Below are positions 24,448-33,906 of a stretch of DNA of 64,000 nucleotides, piece by piece (position 1 is the first letter of the stretch; the number at the start of each line of letters is the position of its first letter). The stretch covers positions 62,001-126,000 of the forward strand of contig NZ_JBFQGA010000002.1 in NCBI RefSeq assembly GCF_040932435.1, given 5' to 3'. Both the position numbers and the translations under genes were made by a program. This stretch comes from Kluyvera sp040932435. Lineage in GTDB: Bacteria > Pseudomonadota > Gammaproteobacteria > Enterobacterales > Enterobacteriaceae. The notes under the pieces were generated by a model, which worked only from the letters and a program-made list of their open reading frames with translations, was not told where the DNA came from and ran no database searches.

Positions 24448-25596
24448 ATGTTATTTCAGGAAAAGCTGCGGGCTAGCGCGTCGGCGTTACTGCTCTTATC
24501 GGTAAGCGTCGCCCCCGCCCTTGCCGCCTCGGTGGATACCAAAAGCCGCGAAAGTATTAGCACTCTGACAGCAAATCACGGGCTGAGCGAAGCTGCCCAG
24601 CAGTATCTGATGCACTACCCTTCGCGTAGCGGTGTGGATGGGCACTCGCCGCGTACCGACTCTGCGGCGGTATTTATTCCGCGAGGGAAAACGCCAGAGG
24701 GTGGATGGCCCGTTGTCGTTTGGGCGCATGGCACCGTTGGCGTCGCCAACCAGTGTGCCCCTTCGCTCAATGAACGCACGGCGAGGGATAAACAATACCT
24801 CAACACTTGGCTTTCTCTAGGCTACGCCATCGTTGCACCAGACTACGCTGGGCTCGGCTCTGATGGCGTGCACCATTACCTCAATGCCCGTGGGGAAGCT
24901 TGGAGCATATTGGACGGCGTTCGTTCTGCGCTAAAGCAGTTCCCGCTGAAAAATGAGCTCATTCTTGTGGGCCAATCACAGGGCGCGCACGCGGCATTTT
25001 CAAGCGCAGGTTTCCAACCACAATACGCTCCTGAACTGAACATCCGTTCAACGGTGCTAACCGGGACGCCGTATTTTGCCGCCAATACTACGGCCGCGGA
25101 TATTCTGCCGCCAGCCCAAGCGGGCAATGCCAACGCCGGGGACCCTAAAATCCCCTATATTTTCTACATCTACCTTGCTGCCGCCGACGCGGATCCATCG
25201 CTGAAGCCGTCCGATTATTTCCAAGACGGTGCCCTTCCACTGCTGGAACAGGCGAAAAATCTGTGCATTACGCCGCTGACGGAAAAAACCATGCAGGCCG
25301 GTCTGAATGCCGGAAATACGCTGAAACCGGCCATCGAATCCCTGCTTAGCGCCGGAATCAACACTATGCTGTACCCAACAATGCATATTCAGCATCCGGT
25401 GTTTATCGGTATTGGCAGTGTGGATATCAACGTACCGACTGCTATGCAGACGCGCTTCTCCGACGCCGTTAAAGCCGCAGGTACCCAAACGGAAGTGCAT
25501 GTTTATGAAGGGCTTGACCATAGCGGCACCGTCAACCCGTCACTTCGTGACTCGGTTCCCTTTATTATCCGGGGAGACAAGGCGACCAAATCGTAA
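24448..25596 (+). CDS. Exported alpha/beta-hydrolase, secretory-lipase-like
   Basis: The 382-residue protein has a signal peptide (cleavage near ALA-AS, residue 27) and an alpha/beta-hydrolase fold. An oxyanion-region motif VVVWAHGTVG lies near 90, the nucleophile elbow GQSQG near S177, a likely acid in GIGSVDINVP, and the histidine in EGLDHSGT near the end. The APDYAGLGSDGVHHY stretch is typical of the secretory lipase (LIP) family. The probable role is a periplasmic or secreted esterase/lipase. AAGGATG precedes the ATG. It sits where E. coli has yliI (aldose sugar dehydrogenase) and appears to be a replacement. Confidence 0.8.
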   Translation: MLFQEKLRASASALLLLSVSVAPALAASVDTKSRESISTLTANHGLSEAAQQYLMHYPSRSGVDGHSPRTDSAAVFIPRGKTPEGGWPVVVWAHGTVGVANQCAPSLNERTARDKQYLNTWLSLGYAIVAPDYAGLGSDGVHHYLNARGEAWSILDGVRSALKQFPLKNELILVGQSQGAHAAFSSAGFQPQYAPELNIRSTVLTGTPYFAANTTAADILPPAQAGNANAGDPKIPYIFYIYLAAADADPSLKPSDYFQDGALPLLEQAKNLCITPLTEKTMQAGLNAGNTLKPAIESLLSAGINTMLYPTMHIQHPVFIGIGSVDINVPTAMQTRFSDAVKAAGTQTEVHVYEGLDHSGTVNPSLRDSVPFIIRGDKATKS

Positions 25597-25764
25597 CCCC
25601 TATCCGCCCATCCACGCCGGTGGGCGGCACTTATACACAGCGAATGCAGGGGCTTTTATTCACCTGCATTCTGCCTGCTCATCGCGTATTTTTGACCTAT
25701 AGTTTTCCTACCATCATGGTAGAATCCCCGCTTTTCTTGGCCCCAACTTTTGAGCAATGTACAT

Positions 25765-27096
25765 ATGTCAGATTTATCACCTCATCGCCAACCCACGATT
25801 GGCTTTGTTTCTTTAGGCTGCCCGAAGAATCTCGTGGATTCTGAACGCATCCTGACCGAACTCCGCACCGAGGGTTACGACGTCGTGCCGAGTTACGATG
25901 ATGCCGATATGGTTATCGTCAATACCTGTGGTTTTATCGACAGCGCAGTCCAGGAGTCTCTGGAAGCCATCGGTGAAGCGTTGAAAGAAAACGGCAAGGT
26001 GATTGTGACCGGTTGCCTGGGCGCCAAAGAAGATCAAATTCGCGAAGTGCACCCAAAAGTTCTGGAAATTACCGGTCCACACAGCTACGAGCAGGTTCTG
26101 GAGCACGTTCACCACTACGCGCCAAAACCTCAGCACAACCCGTTCCTGAGCCTGGTGCCGGAACAGGGCGTGAAGCTGACGCCGCGCCATTACGCCTATC
26201 TGAAAATTTCCGAAGGCTGTAACCACCGCTGCGCGTTCTGCATCATTCCTTCTATGCGTGGCGATCTGGTCAGCCGTCCGATTGGCGAAGTGCTCGGAGA
26301 AGCCAAGCGTCTGGTTGATGCTGGCGTAAAAGAGATTCTGGTGATTTCCCAGGATACCTCGGCCTACGGCGTTGACGTTAAGCACCGCACCGGTTTCCAC
26401 AACGGCGAGCCGGTAAAAACCAGCATGGAAAGCTTGTGCGAACAACTGTCTAAGCTGGGCGTATGGGTGCGTCTGCACTACGTTTATCCGTATCCACACG
26501 TGGATAACGTGATCCCACTGATGGCAGAAGGCAAAATCCTGCCGTATCTGGATATCCCGCTGCAGCACGCCAGCCCGCGTATTCTCAAATTGATGAAGCG
26601 CCCAGGCTCCGTTGACCGCCAGTTGGCACGCATCAAGCAGTGGCGTGAAATCTGCCCTGAGCTGACATTGCGTTCCACCTTTATCGTCGGTTTCCCTGGC
26701 GAAACGGAAGAAGATTTCCAGATGCTGCTCGACTTCCTGAAAGAAGCCCGCCTCGACCGCGTTGGCTGCTTCCAGTACAGCCCGGTTGACGGCGCATCGG
26801 CAAACGACCTGCCAGATCAGGTACCGGACGATGTGAAAGAAGATCGCTGGAACCGCTTCATGCAGCTGCAACAGCAGATCTCCGCTGAACGCCTGCAGGA
26901 AAAAGTGGGCCGCGAAATTCTGGTGATGATCGATGAAGTTGACGAAGAAGGCGCCATCGGCCGCAGCATGGCCGACGCCCCGGAAATCGACGGCGCGGTC
27001 TACCTGAACGGCGAAACCAACGTGAAGCCGGGCGACGTGGTACGTGTGAAGGTGGAAAACGCCGACGAATACGACCTGTGGGGTAGCCGGGTTTAA
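25765..27096 (+). CDS. rimO: RimO, ribosomal protein S12 methylthiotransferase
   Basis: From ATG 25765 the enzyme has 443 residues (E. coli 441). It is a radical-SAM methylthiotransferase that adds a methylthio group to Asp88 of ribosomal protein S12. The N-terminal UPF0004 domain carries the first cluster cysteines (SLGCPKN, VNTCGF, VTGCLG). The radical-SAM CX3CX2C motif is CNHRCAFC near 150. The C-terminal TRAM domain ends DEYDLWGSRV. An upstream TTG frame is not needed. A 15-base palindrome (CTACCATcATGGTAG, 25708-25722) lies in its promoter region. Confidence 0.97.
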   Translation: MSDLSPHRQPTIGFVSLGCPKNLVDSERILTELRTEGYDVVPSYDDADMVIVNTCGFIDSAVQESLEAIGEALKENGKVIVTGCLGAKEDQIREVHPKVLEITGPHSYEQVLEHVHHYAPKPQHNPFLSLVPEQGVKLTPRHYAYLKISEGCNHRCAFCIIPSMRGDLVSRPIGEVLGEAKRLVDAGVKEILVISQDTSAYGVDVKHRTGFHNGEPVKTSMESLCEQLSKLGVWVRLHYVYPYPHVDNVIPLMAEGKILPYLDIPLQHASPRILKLMKRPGSVDRQLARIKQWREICPELTLRSTFIVGFPGETEEDFQMLLDFLKEARLDRVGCFQYSPVDGASANDLPDQVPDDVKEDRWNRFMQLQQQISAERLQEKVGREILVMIDEVDEEGAIGRSMADAPEIDGAVYLNGETNVKPGDVVRVKVENADEYDLWGSRV

Positions 27097-27102
27097 TTTC
27101 AC

Positions 27103-27131
27103 CCTGCCTTTCCCCGCTGGGGAAAGGCAGG
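27103..27131. terminator. Hairpin between rimO and symporter genes
   Basis: A 13-bp perfect stem CCTGCCTTTCCCC / GGGGAAAGGCAGG with a three-base loop separates the convergent genes. T-runs on either side are short, so it is a putative bidirectional terminator. Confidence 0.65.
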
Positions 27132-27140
27132 ATTTCCATT

Positions 27141-28523
27141 CTATTGGCGCCCTAATGCTTTTTCCATCGTGGCTACCAGTTGATTATCAATGCGGAAAAA
27201 CGCCACCGTCAGCGCTAATAATAAGTGCAGGCAACCGGGGATCACCGTTGATAACAACGTAATGCCCGCAAGCGAGGATGCCGTTTGATGTTCCATACCT
27301 GATTGATAGGACACCACCATCAGCGTCGCGCTGATAATTACCCCCGCTACTGCCCAAGCCAGTTTCACGAAGAATAAGTTAAACGCAAAATTCATTCCCG
27401 ATGAGCGCCGCCCTGATTTCCATTCGCCGTAAGTATCCGCAAAGGTAACCAGCGTAAAGTGCATAGGCAGGATAAACCCCAGCACCAGACAGCACAGAAA
27501 AACCAGCGCCAGCCAAACGGTAGTTGCGCTCCCCGGCACAAACCATACCGCAAAATGTGCCAGCCCAAGCACCACGTTTACCCAAAAATAGATACGGCGG
27601 ATTTCAAAAATACGCGTCAGATACTGAACTAACACTGAACCAAGAATGCCACCTAGTGTCGCCAGACCAAAAAACAGCGACGTATAGGCCGCATCACCGT
27701 GCAGGACGTAGGTGATAAAATACATCGCCGCCCCACCTTTGGTATTAAAAATGCTGATGATGAGCAAAGACATCACGAATGTCAGCAGGAGTTGATCATT
27801 ATGCCGAATGCTCTTTAGACTCTCCTTCAAATTAAACGTATGGTTATTTCTCGCCGCCACTCGTTCTTTTACGCCATAGAAACAACATAAAAACATGATT
27901 ATAGCAAACAGCGCTAATACCCCAACGCCCCATTGATAACCTTGCGCCTGATTATCTCCACCAAAATACTTCACCATAATCGGCAAGCCGACTGACACAG
28001 CAAATCCGGCAACACCGCATAATGCAAAGCGCCACGATTGGCAGGAAACCAACTCCAGCGGATTGGCCGTAATTTTAGTGATTAATGCACAATACGGAAC
28101 GTTATTTAAAGAATATAGAACCGACAATGCAAAATAAGTGATAACGGCGTAAACAATTTTCCAATGATAAGCTAGGTCGGGAACACTGAAGGTTAAAAAT
28201 GCAATCAGACCCAGTGGAACGGACGTCCAAAGAATAAACGGGCGGAATTGCCCCATCTTAGTGGCAGTCCGGTCGGCCACAATCCCGATGAGCGGGTCGG
28301 AGATCGCATCAATTATCCTTAAAACCAGAAATAACGTGCCGACGATTGCTGGCGTCAGGCCAAAAATATCAGTATAGAAAAAGGTCAAAAAGTTGGAAAT
28401 CAAACCGGTAACAATGGTCCCACCGGCATCACCTAAGCCATAGCTTATTTTCTCAGCCACGGTTAAGCGCGCAAGGGTTGTAACGGGTGCAGATGAAGGG
28501 ACAGCGTTAGATATTTCACTCAT
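27141..28523 (-). CDS. GPH-family sugar:cation symporter (YicJ-like)
   Basis: The 460-residue protein has about twelve membrane helices and the glycoside-pentoside-hexuronide (GPH) pattern: KISYGLGDAGGTIV at the start, a conserved RIIDAISDPLIGIVADRT loop after helix 2, and a QFRPFILW segment. It resembles YicJ/XylP-type transporters, which import xylosides or other oligosaccharides with Na+ or H+. It overlaps the GH31 gene by four bases (ATGA), so the transporter and enzyme are co-expressed. A LacI-type regulator is divergent from the operon. Confidence 0.88.
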   Translation of the reverse strand: MSEISNAVPSSAPVTTLARLTVAEKISYGLGDAGGTIVTGLISNFLTFFYTDIFGLTPAIVGTLFLVLRIIDAISDPLIGIVADRTATKMGQFRPFILWTSVPLGLIAFLTFSVPDLAYHWKIVYAVITYFALSVLYSLNNVPYCALITKITANPLELVSCQSWRFALCGVAGFAVSVGLPIMVKYFGGDNQAQGYQWGVGVLALFAIIMFLCCFYGVKERVAARNNHTFNLKESLKSIRHNDQLLLTFVMSLLIISIFNTKGGAAMYFITYVLHGDAAYTSLFFGLATLGGILGSVLVQYLTRIFEIRRIYFWVNVVLGLAHFAVWFVPGSATTVWLALVFLCCLVLGFILPMHFTLVTFADTYGEWKSGRRSSGMNFAFNLFFVKLAWAVAGVIISATLMVVSYQSGMEHQTASSLAGITLLSTVIPGCLHLLLALTVAFFRIDNQLVATMEKALGRQ

Positions 28524-30574
28524 TTTTCCATTCCCCCAATGGTGGTCAGCACTTCTGCCCCCTCACGAACGAACAACGGAAGCACGGAGAGCGGCGCAGA
28601 AACTGTTACGCTCGTTCCTCCGCGATATTGCTGCCCGGTGTTTGCATCAACCCATGCATCGCCAGCTGGCAGCCAGACCTCACGCACCGTCGCCCCGGCA
28701 TTCACCACCGGCGCGACTAAGATGTCGCTGCCGAAGAGATACTGATCGGTCATTTCCCAGCTCTGCGTTTGCTGCGGATAGTGATAAAACATCGGCCGCA
28801 TTAACGGTTCTCCACATTCATGCGCAGCACGCATGAGTTCGCGCAGGTACGGACGAAGCCTTTCGCGCAGCACCGTGAAGCGCTTCAGAATCACGAACGT
28901 CTCATCACCAAAGCTCCAGAGCTCATTTCCAGCCCCGCTGTTGCACTGGGCTATGCCGTCACGCCACGGAATTTCAGGCTCCGTAATCGGATCACGGTGT
29001 CCGTGCATTCTAAGAACGGGGCTAAATACCGCCCACTGGAACCAGCGAATCAGTAATTCATGAAACTGCGGATCGTTCACGTTACCGCCATGGAATCCGC
29101 CAATATCCGTCGTCCACCAAGGGATGCCAGCCATCCCCATACTGAGCCCCGCGCAAATCTGGTTGCGCATCGATTCAAACGAAGAATGAATATCACCGGA
29201 CCATACCAGCGCGCCGTAGCGCTGGCTGCCCGCCCAGGCGCAGCGTACTAAACTAACTGGATTATCCTGCCCTGACTCGCGCAACCCTTCGTAAAATGCC
29301 TGCGTATAGTTAAGGGGATAAATATTGCCGACTTCCTGCGTGTTTCCCGCGTGATAGCGATAATTATCAAAATCATAAACGCCATATTCCGGCTCCGCCT
29401 CGTCGAGCCAGAACAGATTCACCCCCTGATCAAAATAGTTTTTCTTGCACACCTGCCAAACGAACTTGCGCGCATCCGGGTGAGTCGCATCGAGAAAACG
29501 AGTGTTACCCAAAAAATCAAAATTGATATTCAGACCTTTGCGAGTGTTAACCAAAAAACCTTGTTCATTCATCGCCGCATAATTTTCACTGCGGACATCG
29601 ACCGTAGGCCAAACGGATACCATTAATTCAGTCCCCATTTGACGAAGTTCAGCCGTCATCGCCGCAGGATCGGGCCATTCTCGTTCATCAAAGCGCCAAT
29701 CTCCTTGTATTGGCCAGTGGAAGAAATCCGCAACAATAACCGCAAGCGGGATTCCCGCATCGCGATAACGTCTTGCTACCGCTAAAAGCTCTTCCTGATT
29801 TCGATAACGCAGTTTGGACTGCCACAGTCCCAACGCAAACTCAGGCATCAACGGTGGTTTTCCACTGACTTCCGCATACTGCTGGATAATCGCCTGCGGC
29901 GTGTCGCCTGCAGTAATCCAATAATCAATGCGGGCCGCTGCTTTGGCATGCCAACGGGTTTCGTTACAGGCAAAAATAGCTTCACCAACAGCCGGGTTAT
30001 TCCATAAAAAACCATAGCCTAAGCTCGACACCATAAACGGCACGCTGGCCTGAGAATTACGCTGCGCCAGTTCAATGGCACAACCTTTCAGATTAATAAA
30101 AGGCTGCTGATACTGTCCCATTCCGCATATTTTCTCGGCAGGATTGCTCTCAAACCTGACGTTAATTTCGAAGGCATCACCTGCCAATGGCTTACACTCT
30201 CGCGCGGAGATTTTGAGGGCACTGATTTTCTTTTGCGGCTGTTCACCTACATCCCAGAAATGTTCGCCATTATCTCGCTGTCGCCACATCTCCTCGAGTA
30301 AACACTCTTGTTTTTGATTATAAAAAGTCACTCGTCCTTGCATGTCGACACATGCGCGAACGTTGCCATTGGATATCGTTATTTGTTCTTCTTCCTGATA
30401 AAAGTCAGGGATAATTTCAGCAACGTTCATCAGCGCATTGTCTGGTATTTCAGCATCATCCGGTTGCCAACCTGAAATAACTCTCAGACTATTTTTACCC
30501 CATGGGATTATTTTTAAATATTGCCCATTCCACGTCCAGCACAGTGTATTACCTTTGATTTTCAGCGTATTCAT
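28520..30574 (-). CDS. GH31 glycosidase, alpha-xylosidase-like
   Basis: The 684-residue enzyme has the GH31 catalytic nucleophile in LFWLDEAEPEYG (about D391) and the acid in VWSGDIHSS (about D461). The WLDEAEPE form is typical of Xyl31-type alpha-xylosidases and some alpha-glucosyltransferases rather than of E. coli YicI. It has no signal peptide. The start at ATG 30574 has AGAGG upstream on the minus strand. With the GPH symporter it would import and open an alpha-xyloside or alpha-glucoside; the exact sugar is unknown. A LacI-type operator lies 32 bases upstream. Confidence 0.85.
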   Translation of the reverse strand: MNTLKIKGNTLCWTWNGQYLKIIPWGKNSLRVISGWQPDDAEIPDNALMNVAEIIPDFYQEEEQITISNGNVRACVDMQGRVTFYNQKQECLLEEMWRQRDNGEHFWDVGEQPQKKISALKISARECKPLAGDAFEINVRFESNPAEKICGMGQYQQPFINLKGCAIELAQRNSQASVPFMVSSLGYGFLWNNPAVGEAIFACNETRWHAKAAARIDYWITAGDTPQAIIQQYAEVSGKPPLMPEFALGLWQSKLRYRNQEELLAVARRYRDAGIPLAVIVADFFHWPIQGDWRFDEREWPDPAAMTAELRQMGTELMVSVWPTVDVRSENYAAMNEQGFLVNTRKGLNINFDFLGNTRFLDATHPDARKFVWQVCKKNYFDQGVNLFWLDEAEPEYGVYDFDNYRYHAGNTQEVGNIYPLNYTQAFYEGLRESGQDNPVSLVRCAWAGSQRYGALVWSGDIHSSFESMRNQICAGLSMGMAGIPWWTTDIGGFHGGNVNDPQFHELLIRWFQWAVFSPVLRMHGHRDPITEPEIPWRDGIAQCNSGAGNELWSFGDETFVILKRFTVLRERLRPYLRELMRAAHECGEPLMRPMFYHYPQQTQSWEMTDQYLFGSDILVAPVVNAGATVREVWLPAGDAWVDANTGQQYRGGTSVTVSAPLSVLPLFVREGAEVLTTIGGMEK

Positions 30575-30605
30575 GTTCACCTCTAGGAAATGTTAATCAT
30601 GATTC

Positions 30606-30619
30606 CGGAAACGTTTCCG
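30606..30619. promoter_or_regulatory. LacI-family operator of the GH31 operon
   Basis: CGGAAACGTTTCCG is a perfect 14-bp palindrome with the central CG and AACGTT core typical of LacI/GalR-family operators. It lies between the GH31 start (30574) and the divergent LacI-type gene (30823), whose IATVSRALNN recognition helix suits such a site. Confidence 0.75.
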
Positions 30620-30822
30620 ATCCTGGTGAATGTTTGTTCTCCTGTCAATTATGAAAATAGCCAATAGAGATAAGGATAAATGTTTTTGTGATCTATGGTT
30701 TAAATTTGCACGTTCTTATTGATGCCGTGATATATTATTGAGAATGTTATCTCAGATAGATAAATTGAGCTGTTCACGATATAAACATAGCGATATCGTC
30801 CATATTCAACGGAAGGAATTTA

Positions 30823-31827
30823 ATGAATATCAAAGCATTAGCAAAGAAGTTAAATCTCTCTATCGCTACCGTTTCTCGTGCGCTCAACAATCATCCGGAA
30901 GTCAGCGCAGCCACCCAGAAAAGAGTTCGTGAGGCAGCCGATCTCTACGGATACTTACCTAACGCCGCAGGTCGTAATTTACGTAAGGGCAAAGTAAACA
31001 CCGTTGCGCTACTGCTTCCTTCTGGTGATGGTGATAACTTTTATACCGCCTCATTCTTTATGCGCGTCGCCGCAGGCCTACAAGCGCATCTTCGCCAACA
31101 GGATATTGATACGATCCTACACCTAGCGCTCAATGATGCTGACGAACAACTGTGGCTACAAAAGATCATTGAGCAACGTAAAGCGGATGCCGTGATTCTG
31201 ACAAACACTACGCTGCACGATCCGCGAATTGACTACCTTAGTCGCCATGGATTTCCCTTTGCTACTCTGGGACGAAGCCATACGCTGCAGGGCGAGTTTA
31301 ACTGGGTCGATCTTGATTTTGCTCACGTGGCGAAAGTGTCGGTTGAGCGAGGTCTACTTGCGGGGTATCAGAATTTTGCGCTTGTCACCCTCGGCAACCA
31401 AAGCACCCAAGGTGATATTTTTGCCGAGGCGTGGCGTACGTCACTCTCTCGCCATAATTTACCCATCCATGAAGATTACATATTTTACGGCGACATTAGT
31501 GAAGCTTCAGGGTTTGAGGCGCTGCAATATTTCCACTCGCTGACAACACCGCCTGATTACGTTGTGTTTCTGAGCGATTTACAGCTATTAGGCGCCAGTG
31601 CTTACTCACAGCAGAAACGCTGGCATATTCCCCTCTTTGCCGGGGTGTTTAGCAGCGATATGTCGGCATTTTTGCCAACGAAACCCACCGGCTTTGAAAT
31701 TCCTTACCAGCAGTTGGGCTGTGACCTTGCACTGGCTGTTCTTAATGCAATGCAAGAAGGAAGCACCCCACGGCATTCGCTACCCGATCTCACGTTTGTA
31801 GAGCGACGCGAACACATCATGCGCTAG
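30823..31827 (+). CDS. LacI-family regulator of the GH31/GPH operon
   Basis: This 334-residue LacI/GalR protein begins directly with the helix-turn-helix (MNIKALAKKLNLSIATVSRALNN), followed by the hinge and a sugar-sensor domain (NTVALLLPSGDGDNF onward). GGAAGGAAT precedes the ATG. It is divergent from the GH31-GPH operon and presumably binds the CGGAAACGTTTCCG palindrome. The effector is likely the transported sugar. Enterobacteria carry similar regulators next to xyloside or glucoside operons; none can be named with confidence. Confidence 0.85.
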   Translation: MNIKALAKKLNLSIATVSRALNNHPEVSAATQKRVREAADLYGYLPNAAGRNLRKGKVNTVALLLPSGDGDNFYTASFFMRVAAGLQAHLRQQDIDTILHLALNDADEQLWLQKIIEQRKADAVILTNTTLHDPRIDYLSRHGFPFATLGRSHTLQGEFNWVDLDFAHVAKVSVERGLLAGYQNFALVTLGNQSTQGDIFAEAWRTSLSRHNLPIHEDYIFYGDISEASGFEALQYFHSLTTPPDYVVFLSDLQLLGASAYSQQKRWHIPLFAGVFSSDMSAFLPTKPTGFEIPYQQLGCDLALAVLNAMQEGSTPRHSLPDLTFVERREHIMR

Positions 31828-32020
31828 TTTGCGCTACAAAAAAATGTCTGTAAGGTCGATGCTCAGTCCTCTAGGTCCCCCTAACTGAGCGGCACTTTTC
31901 GCCCGCGTGAACACATGCCTTCTTTGGCTGCGTGGCCCAAAATGCCGTCAATACACTACGCTCGCGGCCAAAGTGCCAGAGGCTTTCACCCATAATTGTC
32001 TGTTCTTCTGCCGTTAAAGC

Positions 32021-32932
32021 TCACCCTTTCAGCTTCGGATCCAGCGCGTCGCGCAGCCCATCGCCCAGCAGGTTAAACGCCAGCACCGTCAGGAAAATCG
32101 CCAGCGCCGGGAAGACGGCAACATGCGGCGCAATCACCATATCGGCTCGCGCTTCGTTAAGCATCGCCCCCCACTCCGGTGTTGGTGGCTGTGCGCCAAG
32201 GCCTAAGAATGACAGGCTAGCGGCGGAGATGATCGACACGCCGATGCGCATGGTGAAGTAGACCACTATCGATGACACCGTACCGGGCAGAATATGCTGG
32301 AAGATAATCACGCTGTCGCTGGCACCAATGCTGCGCGCCGATTCGATAAAGGTTTGCTGCTTGAGTACCAGCGTGTTGCCGCGTACTAGGCGAGCAAAGG
32401 CCGGAACGGAAAAAATCGCCACGGCGATAATCACGTTAGTCATGCCGCTGCCCATAATAGCCACCACCGCAATCGCCAGCAAAATGCCGGGGAAAGCAAA
32501 CAGCACGTCGCAAATACGCATGATAATGCGGTCCCACCAGCCTTCGTAATAGCCCGCCAGTAGGCCCAGCACCGTCCCGATGACGGAACCAATCAGTACG
32601 GCGAAGACGCCCGCGGTTAAGGAAATCTGCGCGCCCACCAGCACCCGGCTGAAGATATCGCGGCCCAGTGAGTCCACGCCAAACCAATGCATCAACGACG
32701 GGCCTTCGTTCAGGCGATCGTAGTCAAAGTAGTTTTCAGCATCAAACGGCGCAATCCACGGCGCGACCACCGCCACGACAATCAGCAGCAGCACGAAGAT
32801 ACCCGACGCCATGGCGACCGGCTGCTGGCGAAAACGCCGCCAGAACTCACGCCACGGCGTGCGTTGTTTTGCCGTTTGCATCACCGGCATGGCATTGAGT
32901 GCAGCCTGTCGACGCCAATTCAATAATCGCAC
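32021..32932 (-). CDS. gsiD: GsiD, glutathione ABC transporter permease
   Basis: The 303-residue permease matches E. coli GsiD in length. It has an N-terminal OppC-type extension, five to six helices, and the BPD_transp_1 coupling loop EARSIGASDSVII (ESARSIGAS). Together with GsiC it forms the inner-membrane channel of the GsiABCD importer for glutathione and gamma-glutamyl peptides. One base separates it from gsiC. It is the last gene of the iaaA-gsiABCD operon. Confidence 0.95.
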   Translation of the reverse strand: MRLLNWRRQAALNAMPVMQTAKQRTPWREFWRRFRQQPVAMASGIFVLLLIVVAVVAPWIAPFDAENYFDYDRLNEGPSLMHWFGVDSLGRDIFSRVLVGAQISLTAGVFAVLIGSVIGTVLGLLAGYYEGWWDRIIMRICDVLFAFPGILLAIAVVAIMGSGMTNVIIAVAIFSVPAFARLVRGNTLVLKQQTFIESARSIGASDSVIIFQHILPGTVSSIVVYFTMRIGVSIISAASLSFLGLGAQPPTPEWGAMLNEARADMVIAPHVAVFPALAIFLTVLAFNLLGDGLRDALDPKLKG

Positions 32933-32933
32933 G

Positions 32934-33854
32934 TTATTTGTACCTGATAGCCGGGTTAATGGCGGCGTAAAGCACGTCCACCACTAAGTTGATAAGAATA
33001 AACTCCAACGAAAACAGCAGCACCTCGGCCTGAATCACCGGGTAGTCACGCATCTCCACCGAGTCCACCAGCAGACGCCCAAGCCCCGGCCAGTTAAACA
33101 CTTTCTCCACCACAATCGAGCCGCCGAGCAGAAAGCCGAACTGGAGCCCCATCATGGTGACGACCGGGATCATAGCGTTGCGCAGCCCGTGTTTGAGCAC
33201 CACCATCTTTTCGCTCACCCCTTTGGCGCGGGCGGTACGCATATAGTCTTCGTTGAGTACATCAACAAATGAGGCGCGGGTAAAACGCGCCATTACCGAA
33301 GCTACAGCTGCGCCCAGCGTGATTGACGGCAGGATATAGTGCTGCCAGCTGTCGGCCCCGACCGTAGGCAGCCAACCCAGTTCGACGGAGAAAATCTGCA
33401 TGAGCAGCATCCCAAGCGCAAACGCCGGGAAGGAGATCCCGGTGACTGCCAGCGCCATACCTACGCGGTCGGGCCAACGGTTACGCCAGACGGCAGCGGC
33501 GATACCAGCCGCCATACCAAACAGTACCGCCCAAACCATACTGGCTAGGGTTAACCAAAGCGTTGGCAGAAAACGGCTCGCAATCTCTTCGGACACCGGG
33601 CGACGCGAAACCATCGAGGTGCCAAAATCGCCCTGCACGGCGTGGCTAATGTAGTGCCAAAACTGCACGTACAGCGGCTGATCCAACCCCAGCTGCTGGC
33701 GCACCATCGCGATAACCTGCGCGTCAGCTTCCGGTCCGGCAATCAGCCGCGCCGGATCGCCTGGCAGCATATGGACAAATAAAAACACCAGCACGGCCAC
33801 GATAAACAACGTGGGGATCAGGCCGAGTAGGCGCTTAATGACATAGTTGAGCAT
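32934..33854 (-). CDS. gsiC: GsiC, glutathione ABC transporter permease
   Basis: The 306-residue permease (E. coli 306) has the DppB/OppB plan: an N-terminal helix with VHMLPGDPARL, six helices, and the EAA-type loop RTARAKGVSEKMVVLKHGLRNAMIP for contact with the GsiA ATPase. A strong hairpin in the gap to gsiB may lower its expression relative to the binding protein. Confidence 0.95.
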   Translation of the reverse strand: MLNYVIKRLLGLIPTLFIVAVLVFLFVHMLPGDPARLIAGPEADAQVIAMVRQQLGLDQPLYVQFWHYISHAVQGDFGTSMVSRRPVSEEIASRFLPTLWLTLASMVWAVLFGMAAGIAAAVWRNRWPDRVGMALAVTGISFPAFALGMLLMQIFSVELGWLPTVGADSWQHYILPSITLGAAVASVMARFTRASFVDVLNEDYMRTARAKGVSEKMVVLKHGLRNAMIPVVTMMGLQFGFLLGGSIVVEKVFNWPGLGRLLVDSVEMRDYPVIQAEVLLFSLEFILINLVVDVLYAAINPAIRYK

Positions 33855-33874
33855 GAATCTCCTTGCCGATGGCT

Positions 33875-33897
33875 CCCTGCTTCATCATGAAGCAGGG
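33875..33897 (-). promoter_or_regulatory. Intercistronic hairpin gsiB-gsiC
   Basis: CCCTGCTTCAT and ATGAAGCAGGG form an 11-bp perfect inverted repeat around one base, with no T-run. Such hairpins after binding-protein genes protect the upstream message and help produce more binding protein than permease. That role here is inference. Confidence 0.65.
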
Positions 33898-33906
33898 AAA
33901 CAACGT

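Noticed and set aside
25813..27102. A 429-residue open frame on the minus strand opposite rimO
   Set aside because: It lies antisense to a highly conserved gene, has no ribosome site and no recognisable domain; it results from the codon bias of rimO.
31828..32020. A small gene between the LacI-type gene and gsiD
   Set aside because: Short frames here have no ribosome site; only an imperfect CTCAGT...ACTGAG hairpin is present.
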